A DNA stretch of 64,000 nt from Bacillota bacterium (GTDB lineage Bacteria > Bacillota > Clostridia > Acetivibrionales > JAEXSP01). The stretch spans positions 1 through 64,000 of the forward strand of contig JAEXSP010000014.1 of the NCBI GenBank assembly GCA_023453795.1, written 5' to 3'. The translations under genes and the position numbers were made by a program. This document shows, in pieces, positions 25,698-35,258 of this stretch (its first letter is position 1; each line of letters opens with the position of its first letter). The notes beneath the pieces are model-generated. The model was not told the DNA's origin. It was given only the letters and a program-made list of their open reading frames with translations, and made no database searches.

Positions 25698-28148
25698 TTA
25701 TTTTGAATCCGCAATTTGTTTGTTTGCTGAATCCAGTACTGTTTGGGGATATTCTGCAGACAAATAATTTTTGATGATATCATATTCGTCGAGTTTAGCC
25801 TTTGTCAAAACAAATGCTGCTTCTCCGTTATCTTCAGTTACATCTATTGTCGGAAGACCAAAGCTGAGCAGTTCCTTCAGGCAATCACACTGGAGTTGAC
25901 TATTTTTAAAAGACGGAGTTTTTGTTTCAATAATCCTGCAATATCTATCATCATCCATCATATATTTTAAAAATGCTTTTGCGGCTACCGGTGACGTTGA
26001 ATTTGCTGAAACTCCAAAAGAATTTCCTGCCAGAACACTTAAAGCTTTTGCACCAGGAGCCGGAAACATACCTATGTCAGGTGAATCAGGGACAAGCCAT
26101 ACTCCCGAATATGCCATTCCGGCCTCCCCCGTTTTTAAGCTGTCAACCATTGCAGTGAAAGCTGCTCTGCCCGGGTCCTGTTCCAAATATCCTTTTTCCT
26201 TAAGCGAACGTATAAAGTCAAATCCTGCAAGCATTGAGCCATTATAATATGTGCTTGAATTCAACTGTTTGACTTTAAGCTTCTGATCCCCAGTACATTC
26301 ATACGGATATATCCGTGCCCAGGAATAAAGAGGCCAGCCTTCAGAGTATCCGGTGGCAACCGGAGTAATGCCGTTATATTTAAGCTTGTCGCAGGCATTA
26401 TAGAAGTCCGTAACAGTTTTAGGAAGGCTTGATATGCCCGCCTTTAAAAAAGCTGATTTATTATAAAGGACGCCTGTAAATTCAGCAGTAGGCGAGATTT
26501 TATAAAGAATACCATTAAAAACTCCTGAATCGTATGTATATAAATCGTCCTTGGAATAGCCCAAGTCACCCAGCGGAAGAAACACACCAGGAAACCGCTC
26601 ATTTTTGATGCTATTATTAAGTATGGTTATATCATCGAGGCTGCCCGAAGCCAATTTTGTCTCCAGCACCATGTCAAGGCTACTATTTTCGGCTATTTGT
26701 TCAAAGGACACATGAGTATCGGGAAATTCGTTCATAAAATCGTTTGCAATCTGGTCAAATTTATCTTTATAGCTATAATCATTTTGAGTAAGTCCGACAA
26801 CAATACTGCCCGAAATATCTTTGCTCTTCAAAATGTCTCTGTCTCTGTTTATTATTTTATTCCCGGAAGCCATCTTTATTTCGCTATTGTTTGAATGACC
26901 ATCAGTTAGATTACCCATTAAAAATATAAAAATTAATAAACATATTACAGCTGCAGCCCCCAGGACTATACCAATCAGCTTTTTGTTGATATTATTCCTC
27001 CCACTGCCTGTACTTTCATCACTGGCGGGGGTCTTAACACCGGTATACTGCTGTCGGCCTGCATTATTAGCGGGTTGGACATTCTCTTCTGGTTCTTTGA
27101 CATTACTACCCGGTTTTTTTATCTCAACCGTCTTTTCTGTATCAACAGCCGCTGGCTTTTTTGTCTCAGGACTCTCATCTACTTGTTGTCCAAGCAAAGC
27201 ATCCATAAATCTCAACATGCTTTGATACCTTTCGGTCGCCCTTACCTTAAGAGCTTTGGCTATTGCGGCTTCCATGCTTTCCGGGATTTCCACGCCAAGC
27301 TTGGAGGGCAGAACAAGTGTATCTGCATCCAGCCTGTCCAAGGACTCCGGAGGTGTTTCACCGGTAAGAGCTTTATACATTGTAGCTGCTGCAGCATATA
27401 CGTCAGTCCATGGCCCTTGATTTCCCCTGCTTCTATACTGCTCTTCAGGTGCATAGCCGGGCTTGAGTACCACAGAAAGGCTTTTGCTGTGCTCGCCTAT
27501 CGCAAATCTCGCCGCACCGAAATCGAGAAGTCTTACCTGAAAGCTTTTTGTTATGTATATATTATCAGGACTGATGTCCCTATGGAGTATTCCTGTCTTA
27601 TGAACCTGCTCCAATGCCTTCATAACCGGAAGCATTATGTTAAGCACCGCATCCAAAGGCAGTCTGCCCCCATTATTTGCAATGTATTCCTTAAGAGTTA
27701 TCCCCTCTATATAATTCATAACAATATAAGCGGTTCCGTTATCCTTGAAGAAGTCCCTTATTTTTACGATTTCGGGCACTTCTTCGAATTTGGCAATAGT
27801 CCTTGCCTCATCCAGAAACTTTTCCAGACCGTACTCAAATTGCTCCTTAACATTACCGGAATATACGGACACCTGCGTAGATCCAAGGTTCCTTGTTGCG
27901 ATGCCCTGCGGAAGGTACTCCTTTATTGCAAGCCTCAATCCGAGATTGATTTCACGGGCAAGGTAAGTAATTCCAAAGCCCCCATGGCCCAATACCTTAC
28001 CGATAAGATATTTACCGGCAAGTATAGTTCCAGGCTTCAAATATATCGGCGATTCCTGTTCCGTACCTTCAATCCAGCCGCAACCGGGGCAGGCTTTCTC
28101 TTCGCCCTTTTCCTGCATACAGCCCAAACATATGTTATTGTTGTTCAT
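25698..28148 (-). CDS. Transmembrane Ser/Thr receptor kinase with extracellular solute-binding-protein domain
   Basis: 816 residues. In order: a zinc ribbon (C-x2-C ... C-x2-C, residues 7-23); a protein kinase domain (46-310) with glycine loop GHGGFG, Lys76, catalytic H189-R190-D191 and D209-F-G, so it should be active; a low-complexity linker; one membrane helix (390-414); then about 370 residues of an extracellular family 1 (sugar-type) solute-binding protein, with NDYSYKDKFDQIANDFMNEFPDTHVSFEQ, DDITILNN, MAYSGVWLVPD and a C-terminal GLPTIDVTEDNG. Fusing an SBP to a Ser/Thr kinase gives a one-protein ligand receptor. Ligand unknown; a sugar is likely. Last gene of the operon. Confidence 0.9.
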   Translation of the reverse strand: MNNNNICLGCMQEKGEEKACPGCGWIEGTEQESPIYLKPGTILAGKYLIGKVLGHGGFGITYLAREINLGLRLAIKEYLPQGIATRNLGSTQVSVYSGNVKEQFEYGLEKFLDEARTIAKFEEVPEIVKIRDFFKDNGTAYIVMNYIEGITLKEYIANNGGRLPLDAVLNIMLPVMKALEQVHKTGILHRDISPDNIYITKSFQVRLLDFGAARFAIGEHSKSLSVVLKPGYAPEEQYRSRGNQGPWTDVYAAAATMYKALTGETPPESLDRLDADTLVLPSKLGVEIPESMEAAIAKALKVRATERYQSMLRFMDALLGQQVDESPETKKPAAVDTEKTVEIKKPGSNVKEPEENVQPANNAGRQQYTGVKTPASDESTGSGRNNINKKLIGIVLGAAAVICLLIFIFLMGNLTDGHSNNSEIKMASGNKIINRDRDILKSKDISGSIVVGLTQNDYSYKDKFDQIANDFMNEFPDTHVSFEQIAENSSLDMVLETKLASGSLDDITILNNSIKNERFPGVFLPLGDLGYSKDDLYTYDSGVFNGILYKISPTAEFTGVLYNKSAFLKAGISSLPKTVTDFYNACDKLKYNGITPVATGYSEGWPLYSWARIYPYECTGDQKLKVKQLNSSTYYNGSMLAGFDFIRSLKEKGYLEQDPGRAAFTAMVDSLKTGEAGMAYSGVWLVPDSPDIGMFPAPGAKALSVLAGNSFGVSANSTSPVAAKAFLKYMMDDDRYCRIIETKTPSFKNSQLQCDCLKELLSFGLPTIDVTEDNGEAAFVLTKAKLDEYDIIKNYLSAEYPQTVLDSANKQIADSK

Positions 28149-28237
28149 CTATTTCATCTCCGGTTATAAAAATTGCTTTTGTTTTCCTAGCATAAGCTTG
28201 CTGAACTAATGGAACAGTAAACCAGTACCGATTGTAC

Positions 28238-30451
28238 TCAGTAGACATCGAATGTATCTTCTATTTGTTCCATCAGATCCTTCTTTTGATCAAACTTATA
28301 GCTGTAAGTCCACCCCATTAGCTGCGAATAATAATTAGGACTGTCAACCAGTGTAATCAAATATGTTACCTTTATGCTGCTTACAGTGCCTTGAGCTGTA
28401 AATCTCAGTGCATTATTCTCACCTACGGTGATATTTTCGCTGTCGCTGTATACTACATCCGTTGCAACTGTTTTGATGTGATCCTGCAAAAGCCTGCGAT
28501 AATCATCTAATGTAATAGAGTTAAGGCTTTCCTTCTTTTCACTTATAGACATTATCCAGCAGTCATTGTCACTGTTAACCATTTGAATCTGTGCCTCATC
28601 GTTCAAACCAGACGTTTTGGACCAGCCGTCAGGCACAGAAAACATAAAATTCTTGTCATCGCTTTCGATTGTATTAAGGAACAGTGAAGAATTATCATCG
28701 TCGGTGTCAGTATTATCATCATTAAATACAGGAGGCTCTTGGACAGTACTCTCGTTGGCAGTACTTTCTTCGACAGGGACTGTTGATTCATCGTAGCTTG
28801 TAGAATCATCATATGGTTTCCATGATGGCTCGGTACTATCAATAGTGCTGATTTGGTAGCATCCCAGAGGGATCAATACGGCACATAGAACTAACACAAC
28901 GATGGAAACTGCAATAGGTGCCGCCGAAGATTTGCTGTCTTTTTCTTTTGCCAACGTATTACAGGAGCCCTGTATTATAGCTATGCAAATCGGTCCTATT
29001 ATAAACAGTGAAATAAAGTTAATGAACGGTATGAAATTCAGGATAAGCATGGTTATGATCAAGCCTTTGGAGATCGGAGCTCTCTTTCCCCTCAATCTGA
29101 ACTGCAGGTTAATCCTATCTGCAAGTCTCAGATATACCATGAATATCCAGTATATATTAAAAAACGGAACGAACAATAGTCCAATGGCCTTGCCTGCGCC
29201 GAAATCATCACTCTTAATCTTAGGCAGTTTCGAATGCTTTGCTCCAACTATAAACATAGAGGAAAGGCCAAAAGTAAAGATGTGCAGAAGAACAGCCAGA
29301 ACGGATGGAAAAGTTTTTTTGAAACCGTTCCCTGTGTAGCACTCCTTCTGTGTATCCGAAAGTGTATTTAACGGAAAATATTCGTTATATATGTTATTTA
29401 ATTGGCTGCCCTGCGGATAAGGAGGCTGCGGTTGTGGCTGCGGCTGCGGCTGTGGTTGAGGTATTACAGGTCTAGGCTCAACAGGCAAAGTCCCCTCAAG
29501 TGATTTCTTAAAATCAGAAATGCTCTGTATTCTATAATCTGAATTAACTGCAAGGGAATTGATAATTGTCTGCTCTACAATTGCAGGTATGCCTCCAACC
29601 AGCTTGGAAGGCAATATCAGTTCATCCTGATGAAGCCTGTCGACAGACGGCGGCGGTGTCTCACCTGTTATCATTTTATAGAACATCGCCCCAAGGGCAT
29701 AAATGTCGGTCCAGGGGCCTTGTATGCCCTTCGTTCTGTATTGCTCTTCCGGAGCATACCCGGGCTTCAATATGATTGAAAGGGTCTTATTATGCTCGCC
29801 CATAGCAAACCTTGCCGCACCGAAATCCATCAGCTTAATATTCCCGTCGCTGGTCAGATAGACATTATCAGGCGCAATGTCCCTATGTACCATCCCTTCC
29901 TTATGGACAATGTCAAGTGCATCGGCAACCTTAAGGACTATTTTTTCCGCTTCTTCAAACCCAAGCTTGCCTCCGTTTTGCTTTAAGTATTCCGAAAGGC
30001 TCATTCCCTCGATAAAGTCCATTACAAAGTATGCTGTTCCGTTTTCTCTGAAAAAGTTCCTTACTGATACTATTGACGGCACGTTATTGAATTTCGCCAT
30101 CACCTGTGCTTCTTCCAGAAACTTTTCAAGGCCGTATTCAAAATTGTGCCTCTTTTCATTAGTAAATACGGATACGGTAGTATTGCCCAGACTCCTTGTA
30201 GCAAGTCCATCCGGAAGGTATTCTTTAATTGCGACCTTAAAGCTCAGATTAAGGTCATATGCAAGATATGTTATTCCAAAGCCGCCCTGGCCCAGCACCT
30301 TTCCGACAAGGTACTGCCCGTTCAGTATTGTTCGTGGGCTTAAGACTCTTTGATCCTGCTCTTCCTTCGACTCATCATACCCGCAGAATTCACATTTTCC
30401 GGTGCTTGATTTTTCTTTCATACACCCAATGCAAAGTTTATCGAATTCCAT
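28238..30451 (-). CDS. Ser/Thr protein kinase with zinc ribbon, polytopic membrane domain and extracellular tail
   Basis: 737 residues. Zinc ribbon (7-23), kinase domain (46-310; Lys76, H189-R190-D191, D209-F-G, all present), then a Pro-Gln repeat linker (near 330-343). A membrane region of several helices follows (380-535), resembling DUF4234-type proteins (FVPFFNIYWIFMVYLRLAD). The final helix leads to an acidic, Ser/Thr-rich stretch and an extracellular domain of about 150 residues (FMFSVPDGWSKTS ... AQIQMVNSDNDCWIMSIS) like PsbP/DcrB-type folds. The kinase half is a close paralogue of the one at 25698. Substrates probably include the FHA proteins' partners in this operon. Confidence 0.88.
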   Translation of the reverse strand: MEFDKLCIGCMKEKSSTGKCEFCGYDESKEEQDQRVLSPRTILNGQYLVGKVLGQGGFGITYLAYDLNLSFKVAIKEYLPDGLATRSLGNTTVSVFTNEKRHNFEYGLEKFLEEAQVMAKFNNVPSIVSVRNFFRENGTAYFVMDFIEGMSLSEYLKQNGGKLGFEEAEKIVLKVADALDIVHKEGMVHRDIAPDNVYLTSDGNIKLMDFGAARFAMGEHNKTLSIILKPGYAPEEQYRTKGIQGPWTDIYALGAMFYKMITGETPPPSVDRLHQDELILPSKLVGGIPAIVEQTIINSLAVNSDYRIQSISDFKKSLEGTLPVEPRPVIPQPQPQPQPQPQPPYPQGSQLNNIYNEYFPLNTLSDTQKECYTGNGFKKTFPSVLAVLLHIFTFGLSSMFIVGAKHSKLPKIKSDDFGAGKAIGLLFVPFFNIYWIFMVYLRLADRINLQFRLRGKRAPISKGLIITMLILNFIPFINFISLFIIGPICIAIIQGSCNTLAKEKDSKSSAAPIAVSIVVLVLCAVLIPLGCYQISTIDSTEPSWKPYDDSTSYDESTVPVEESTANESTVQEPPVFNDDNTDTDDDNSSLFLNTIESDDKNFMFSVPDGWSKTSGLNDEAQIQMVNSDNDCWIMSISEKKESLNSITLDDYRRLLQDHIKTVATDVVYSDSENITVGENNALRFTAQGTVSSIKVTYLITLVDSPNYYSQLMGWTYSYKFDQKKDLMEQIEDTFDVY

Positions 30452-30482
30452 CCTGCACCCCCAAAAAAATTATTTTACCGGC

Positions 30483-32588
30483 TTAATCCTTCCTGAAAAT
30501 CAAAATATAGCGCTGTGGGATAAACTGCTCCGATTTAACCAGACTGAACCCATAATATTTAAGCTGCGCTATTGCAAGCTCTTTCGCGATTCCGGACCCG
30601 AAATAAGGCACAACAGGAGGCTGTGTTATCGCATTATCAACCACCACAAGCCTTCCCCCCTTTTTCAGCGCCTTTTTAAGGCTTGCTATAAATTCATCCT
30701 TCACAAATTCTATCGATGCTATGTAAACCGCATGGTACATCGAACAGAGGAAAATCGTATCTACACTGTTTTCAGGCAGGCATATGTCATTCAGCTTTGC
30801 CTCAACTGTTTCTATGTTTAAATCAAATTTTTCATTGATCTTTTTCACATAAGCCAATGCATCCTTATTAATCTCGGTAGAATAAACCTTTCCGCTCCTG
30901 CCTGCCATTTGTGCAAACTTAAATGTGAAAAATCCGAAGCCGCAGCCGACATCGGCAATGGCTTCACCTTCGCGGATATTCAGGAAGCTGAGCATTTGAC
31001 TTGTCTTTTCCCAGCTTTCCCTGTTGGGATTATTAAAGGATACATACTCATTCCAATCATTCAATTGGTCGAAGCTTACTTCACTGCCTGTATATTCATA
31101 AATAACGTCGTGAACCCTGTCATGCAGTTCTTCTCCTATTTCAGGGTCAGGATCCGGTTTTTCCAGATCGTATTTGATCCTGAGATACCTTTTCAAAAAG
31201 GCATAATCATCATCCGCCATACTATTATAATACTCGGCATCGAATACATTATAAAGCATTTCTTTTTGCTTTTCGGGAACAGCCAGCATATAACGGCATA
31301 TCCACTGAAAAGCGGTGTACTCGTCGCCGATTCTCTCTTTAGGTATCAGTTCATCATACGCAGATAAAGCAGCTTCAATACTCGCCCTTTCCTTACTCTC
31401 CAAGGCGGAATAGAAAAGACGGGCAGCCTTTTTACCAAGTCTGGTATACCCCTGTGAAGAGGTGCCTATCATCCTGTAGCGCACAAGTGAAGATCGTGAA
31501 GTCACTGTCATCACAGTAGAATCTCCGCCCGATAGTGCTGCGGGGAGTGATAATGACGGATCAAGCTTCGCAGGAAGGGCCTTTGACATCTTGAATTCAA
31601 GGACATACCTCTGCGGAGAAAACTGGTATTGTGCTGCGAGTTCAAAGCCATAATGCCACAACTGGCTAATAATAAGGCTTCTTGAAATGTACGGCCCATG
31701 ATAAGGCAAGTCCTCACCCTCAACAAGATCGTTGTCAATGATGACAAAACGTCCGTCTTCCTTAAGACAATTCTTTATGCCCTCTATGAAGATATCCCTC
31801 TCACCGTCGGTGTAGGCTGAATATATTACGTGATAAAGAGAGCACATATATATCAGGTCTGCTTTGCCTAGCTTCTTCATACTTGAACCGTCGGTCGCAT
31901 ATTCAACCACATCTACATTTTTAATTCCGTATTTCTTAATAAAATCGTTCAGGTAATCCAGGTGCCGTACATTTGTCTCAACTGCGTAGACATGTCCTGT
32001 TTCACCTACGATATCGGCAAATTTGAAGGTGAAATACCCGGGGCCCGAGCCAATGTCAATAACATGATCTCCCTCCCGAAGATTGAGCGTTCTTATATTA
32101 TCACTGGTTTTGTCCCATCTTTCCCTGTCGGGATTATTGAAAAGTATAAAATCCTCGAGGAAACGGAGCTTGACTTTAGCTATAGGATCCTCCTTCTCAT
32201 TCTCTATATAATGATATTTTCTTTTAAGATACTCCTTAAGGTTTTCATAGTCATCCCTTGCCAGCAGGTCAAACCAGCTTTCAACCATTGGATGCGCCAA
32301 ATACTCCCGCCTTTCTTCTTCAGATGCAAGGAACAGTCTGCAAACCCACAATAATGCTGTGTATTCACCTCCGAAATTCTCATTCGGTATTATATGATTA
32401 TAAATATCAATTGCACCCTTCAGAGCTTCCTCAGAGCCATTTTCCAGGTATTCAAGAATCTTCCCTGCCGCCTCGATTCCGCCCTTTGTAATGTCAAAGG
32501 AATCCAGACTTCCCATATGAATCAGAGAGGAACTTGAGCCAATATCAATTGTAATGTCTGATATCTTATCCCTAGTATTATCTGCCAT
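30483..32588 (-). CDS. Tandem-duplicated SAM-dependent methyltransferase
   Basis: 701 residues made of two copies of the same unit of about 340 residues. Each copy has an N-terminal helical region (EYTALLWVCRLFLASEEERREYL and EYTAFQWICRYMLAVPEKQKEML), a linker FNNPxRExWxKTS, and a class I methyltransferase core. SAM motifs are VIDIGSGPGYFTFKFA and IADVGCGFGFFTFKFA; motif IV regions are CSLYHVIYSAY and CSMYHAVYIAS. Both SAM sites look intact. Substrate unknown. Neighbours are the kinases and the double radical SAM enzyme, 130 bases away. Confidence 0.85.
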   Translation of the reverse strand: MADNTRDKISDITIDIGSSSSLIHMGSLDSFDITKGGIEAAGKILEYLENGSEEALKGAIDIYNHIIPNENFGGEYTALLWVCRLFLASEEERREYLAHPMVESWFDLLARDDYENLKEYLKRKYHYIENEKEDPIAKVKLRFLEDFILFNNPDRERWDKTSDNIRTLNLREGDHVIDIGSGPGYFTFKFADIVGETGHVYAVETNVRHLDYLNDFIKKYGIKNVDVVEYATDGSSMKKLGKADLIYMCSLYHVIYSAYTDGERDIFIEGIKNCLKEDGRFVIIDNDLVEGEDLPYHGPYISRSLIISQLWHYGFELAAQYQFSPQRYVLEFKMSKALPAKLDPSLSLPAALSGGDSTVMTVTSRSSLVRYRMIGTSSQGYTRLGKKAARLFYSALESKERASIEAALSAYDELIPKERIGDEYTAFQWICRYMLAVPEKQKEMLYNVFDAEYYNSMADDDYAFLKRYLRIKYDLEKPDPDPEIGEELHDRVHDVIYEYTGSEVSFDQLNDWNEYVSFNNPNRESWEKTSQMLSFLNIREGEAIADVGCGFGFFTFKFAQMAGRSGKVYSTEINKDALAYVKKINEKFDLNIETVEAKLNDICLPENSVDTIFLCSMYHAVYIASIEFVKDEFIASLKKALKKGGRLVVVDNAITQPPVVPYFGSGIAKELAIAQLKYYGFSLVKSEQFIPQRYILIFRKD

Positions 32589-32662
32589 TCTTTTCTCTCC
32601 TTATTTGCGATTTATTGAATCAAATTAACCCCAGGCTCGGATAAAATATTAATTCCCGGTTC

Positions 32663-32697
32663 TTGCAGAATACCCACGAATTTAAGGGTTTCTGCAA
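32663..32697 (-). repeat. Intercistronic hairpin between radical SAM and methyltransferase genes
   Basis: Arms TTGCAGAA-T-ACCC and GGGTTTCTGCAA, one bulged base, 10-nt loop. No T-run follows, so it may be an RNA processing or stability element. Confidence 0.5.
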
Positions 32698-32718
32698 AAG
32701 ATTACCGGAAGTTATATT

Positions 32719-35205
32719 TTAACGATGTCTTGTGACCGTCAGTCCTGCTTGTTCGGCAGTCTTTACAGCATGCTCCAGGCCGACTATATAACGATCCTTT
32801 GAGTAAATCTTATAGTTTTCCCTGTAAAGTTTCGGTGTGAAATTAATAGTCATTACATTTGCACCTGCATTAAGTCCCATGAGCTGTCCCCCCTGGCAAA
32901 TGCTTTCCAGGGCGCTTACGGCAGGAATCAAGGGATATTTTAAGCCTATGCGCAGGATAGCCATCGTATTCAGTGTAAGGTTTATATCACCGAAGGCACA
33001 AGCCTGAAAGGGCGTTCCGCTATTGGGTATGAACGGCGCCGAGCTGATGAAATCAGGCTTGTATTCGAATGCAAAGCGTATGTCCGCAATCAGATTATCC
33101 ATTGATTGATACAGCAGCCCTACAATATTCCCGGTTCCTATCTGCATCCCGGATTCCCGTATCCAATTCATGCAGTCGATTCTTTTATTCAAGTCGGCAT
33201 GCGCAATCTTTTCATATATGGAGGTGTCCGAAGTCTCAAATTTCAGTATGAAGGATTTAGCCCCCAGCTCGGCAAACCGCCGATAGGTTTCCTTATCCCT
33301 CTCGCCTACGCATAAAAGGACTTCCGCACCCATTTCAGCTATTTGGGGAATTACCTCTTCAAGTATGGAATCGCACTTGGGGTCCTGTCCCGATTGTAAA
33401 AACACCGTGTCAATCCCTGCATCCATTATGTCTTTTGCTATTTCCATAATAGTTTCGCTATTCATTCTATATCTTTCAATATTCTTATTTCCGCAGCGCA
33501 TAGCACAGTAGTCGCAGCTCTTCTGACAATAGTTGGAGATCTCAATAACACCTCTCAGCTTGATATTTTCTCCGACATGTCTGGTTCTGACTGTCCGTGC
33601 CTGTTCAAAAAGCTTTTGCTGCAAGCTGCCTGAAGAGGTAAGCAGGCTTAGAAGCTTTTCATTGCTCATATTTACAACATCCCATTTGTCCAGTGCTTCT
33701 TTTCTCCGCAAATCCGCTGCGGCAGCCTGATGTTCCAAATTCCCGGCATTACCCAAGGCGTCATAGGACGAGTTGTCCGAATACGGATTCAACGGTCCTT
33801 TGGCATAGGCTTCACTCGGGAACGGTATAAATTCATTTGAGTTGAACTGTTCTACAACTTCATCTGCGACAAACGAACCCAGTTCGGTAAGTTTGATGAT
33901 ATTTCCCTTTTCTTCGATAAGGCCGTACTGCTTAAGCCTTTCCAGCTTCTTAGGAAATACCTTGTCGAAAGGAATCCCTGTCACCTTTTCGTAATAGTTC
34001 TTTTTTATGTCGCTGTTTTTTAGCGGCAGTACAATAGCCCATCTTGCCTGCTGTTCCTTATCACGGATATATCCGCGGTTGACCGGCAGCCGGCCTTTTT
34101 CTATGCTGGCATAATACTCCTCAAAGGTTTGGGTATTCAGGGCAAACCTGTCCCTCAGACTGCTGAATGCTGTAATCCCGAAACCAAGCTGGTCATATAG
34201 CATGCAGCACTGATTGTACGCATAATGTGAATAATGCTTCTTTTCTTTTGAATACACCCTGCGCAGGTTCTCATGGAACCCGTTTTCATTTAAAATGTCT
34301 ATTGCAAGCTGCTTCATTATCATTGTATCTTCAAAGGTCGGAACGTTGCAGGGATTCTTTTCCCTGAACGCCTTTATATTGCCCTGAAGGTCACCGTATG
34401 CAAGCACCTTCAAACGATAAATCTGTATCTCATCCACATCCAAAGCAACCGCTTTCTCCATTACCTCTATCCAGTTCTCAAAGGTCTCTCCCGGGTGCCC
34501 GTATATAAACTCTATATTCAGCTGGAATCCGTATTTCCTGCAGTTCTCTATAGACTCATAAACAGCCTTCGAATCGTGGTGGCGGTTCATCAGCTTAAGG
34601 ACATTGTCGTCCAGGGATTGCACACCTATTGTAAGGCGATCGACTCCGTGATCCCTCATGATACGGAGACGCTCGTGCCCATCTTTTCCGATCAGTGTGA
34701 CGGGGTCTACGTCATAGTTGAATTGACGGCAGCCCGACAAATCTGTCCGCTTATTGAAGAAGTCCAGAAACCTGTTTAATTGTTCCGGCGTCAGGTAAGT
34801 CGGCGTCCCTCCCCCTACAAGCACTGATCTGGGTTTTATCCTGTCTATGCCCAGCAATTCCATGTATATGTCCATTTCTTTTTCAAGCGCTGCAATATAA
34901 CGGTTCTTTTCTTCCAGCTGCGGCCCGAGCTTCCCGGGATAATGGCAAAACGTGCACCTTTGCTCGCAGAATGGGAAATGGACGTATATATCAAGCATTC
35001 CGTCCTTAGGTACTGTATAACCTGCAAACAGCTCCTCCTGAGTTGTCGGCGGGTATTGTGTTATAGGCGGATAATGCACTGATGGCACAAATTCTCCATT
35101 ATAGCAAATAAGGCCCTCATCCTGAAGCTTTTTTACTTCATCAAGCCGTTGCCGGGCTTTGGCAAGCAATTCCTCATATTTTTCCGGATTAATGGACATG
35201 TCCAT
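32719..35205 (-). CDS. Fusion of two radical SAM enzymes (HemW/HemN-like and HydE/BioB-like)
   Basis: 828 residues. The first half has a C-x3-C-x2-C cluster (Cys80, 84, 87 in HFPFCEQRCTFCHYPG), the GGGTPTYL motif and a HemN_C-like domain, as in HemW. The second half has another C-x3-C-x2-C cluster (NYCQKSCDYCAMRC, near 555) and continues as HydE/BioB/PylB-like enzymes (FLQSGQDP, GNIVGLLYQS, QLMGLNAGANVMTINFTP). Two [4Fe-4S]-SAM centres in one chain are unusual. Product unknown. The ATG at 35205 has AAAGGAAG 5 nt upstream; the GTG at 35220 overlaps that SD. Confidence 0.87.
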   Translation of the reverse strand: MDMSINPEKYEELLAKARQRLDEVKKLQDEGLICYNGEFVPSVHYPPITQYPPTTQEELFAGYTVPKDGMLDIYVHFPFCEQRCTFCHYPGKLGPQLEEKNRYIAALEKEMDIYMELLGIDRIKPRSVLVGGGTPTYLTPEQLNRFLDFFNKRTDLSGCRQFNYDVDPVTLIGKDGHERLRIMRDHGVDRLTIGVQSLDDNVLKLMNRHHDSKAVYESIENCRKYGFQLNIEFIYGHPGETFENWIEVMEKAVALDVDEIQIYRLKVLAYGDLQGNIKAFREKNPCNVPTFEDTMIMKQLAIDILNENGFHENLRRVYSKEKKHYSHYAYNQCCMLYDQLGFGITAFSSLRDRFALNTQTFEEYYASIEKGRLPVNRGYIRDKEQQARWAIVLPLKNSDIKKNYYEKVTGIPFDKVFPKKLERLKQYGLIEEKGNIIKLTELGSFVADEVVEQFNSNEFIPFPSEAYAKGPLNPYSDNSSYDALGNAGNLEHQAAAADLRRKEALDKWDVVNMSNEKLLSLLTSSGSLQQKLFEQARTVRTRHVGENIKLRGVIEISNYCQKSCDYCAMRCGNKNIERYRMNSETIMEIAKDIMDAGIDTVFLQSGQDPKCDSILEEVIPQIAEMGAEVLLCVGERDKETYRRFAELGAKSFILKFETSDTSIYEKIAHADLNKRIDCMNWIRESGMQIGTGNIVGLLYQSMDNLIADIRFAFEYKPDFISSAPFIPNSGTPFQACAFGDINLTLNTMAILRIGLKYPLIPAVSALESICQGGQLMGLNAGANVMTINFTPKLYRENYKIYSKDRYIVGLEHAVKTAEQAGLTVTRHR

Positions 35206-35258
35206 GTTTCTTCCTTTCACGATATCTTAAGTAATAGCTCTGCTGCTTTAATCTTGTT

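Noticed and set aside
27075..28169. 364-residue open frame on the plus strand opposite the receptor kinase
   Set aside because: Fully antisense to a kinase domain with intact catalytic motifs; cysteine- and arginine-rich translation without domains, and no Shine-Dalgarno site.
29413..29462. Short tandem DNA repeat, possible microsatellite or CRISPR-like array
   Set aside because: It encodes the Pro-Gln repeat linker of the kinase in frame; there are no spacers or longer repeats.
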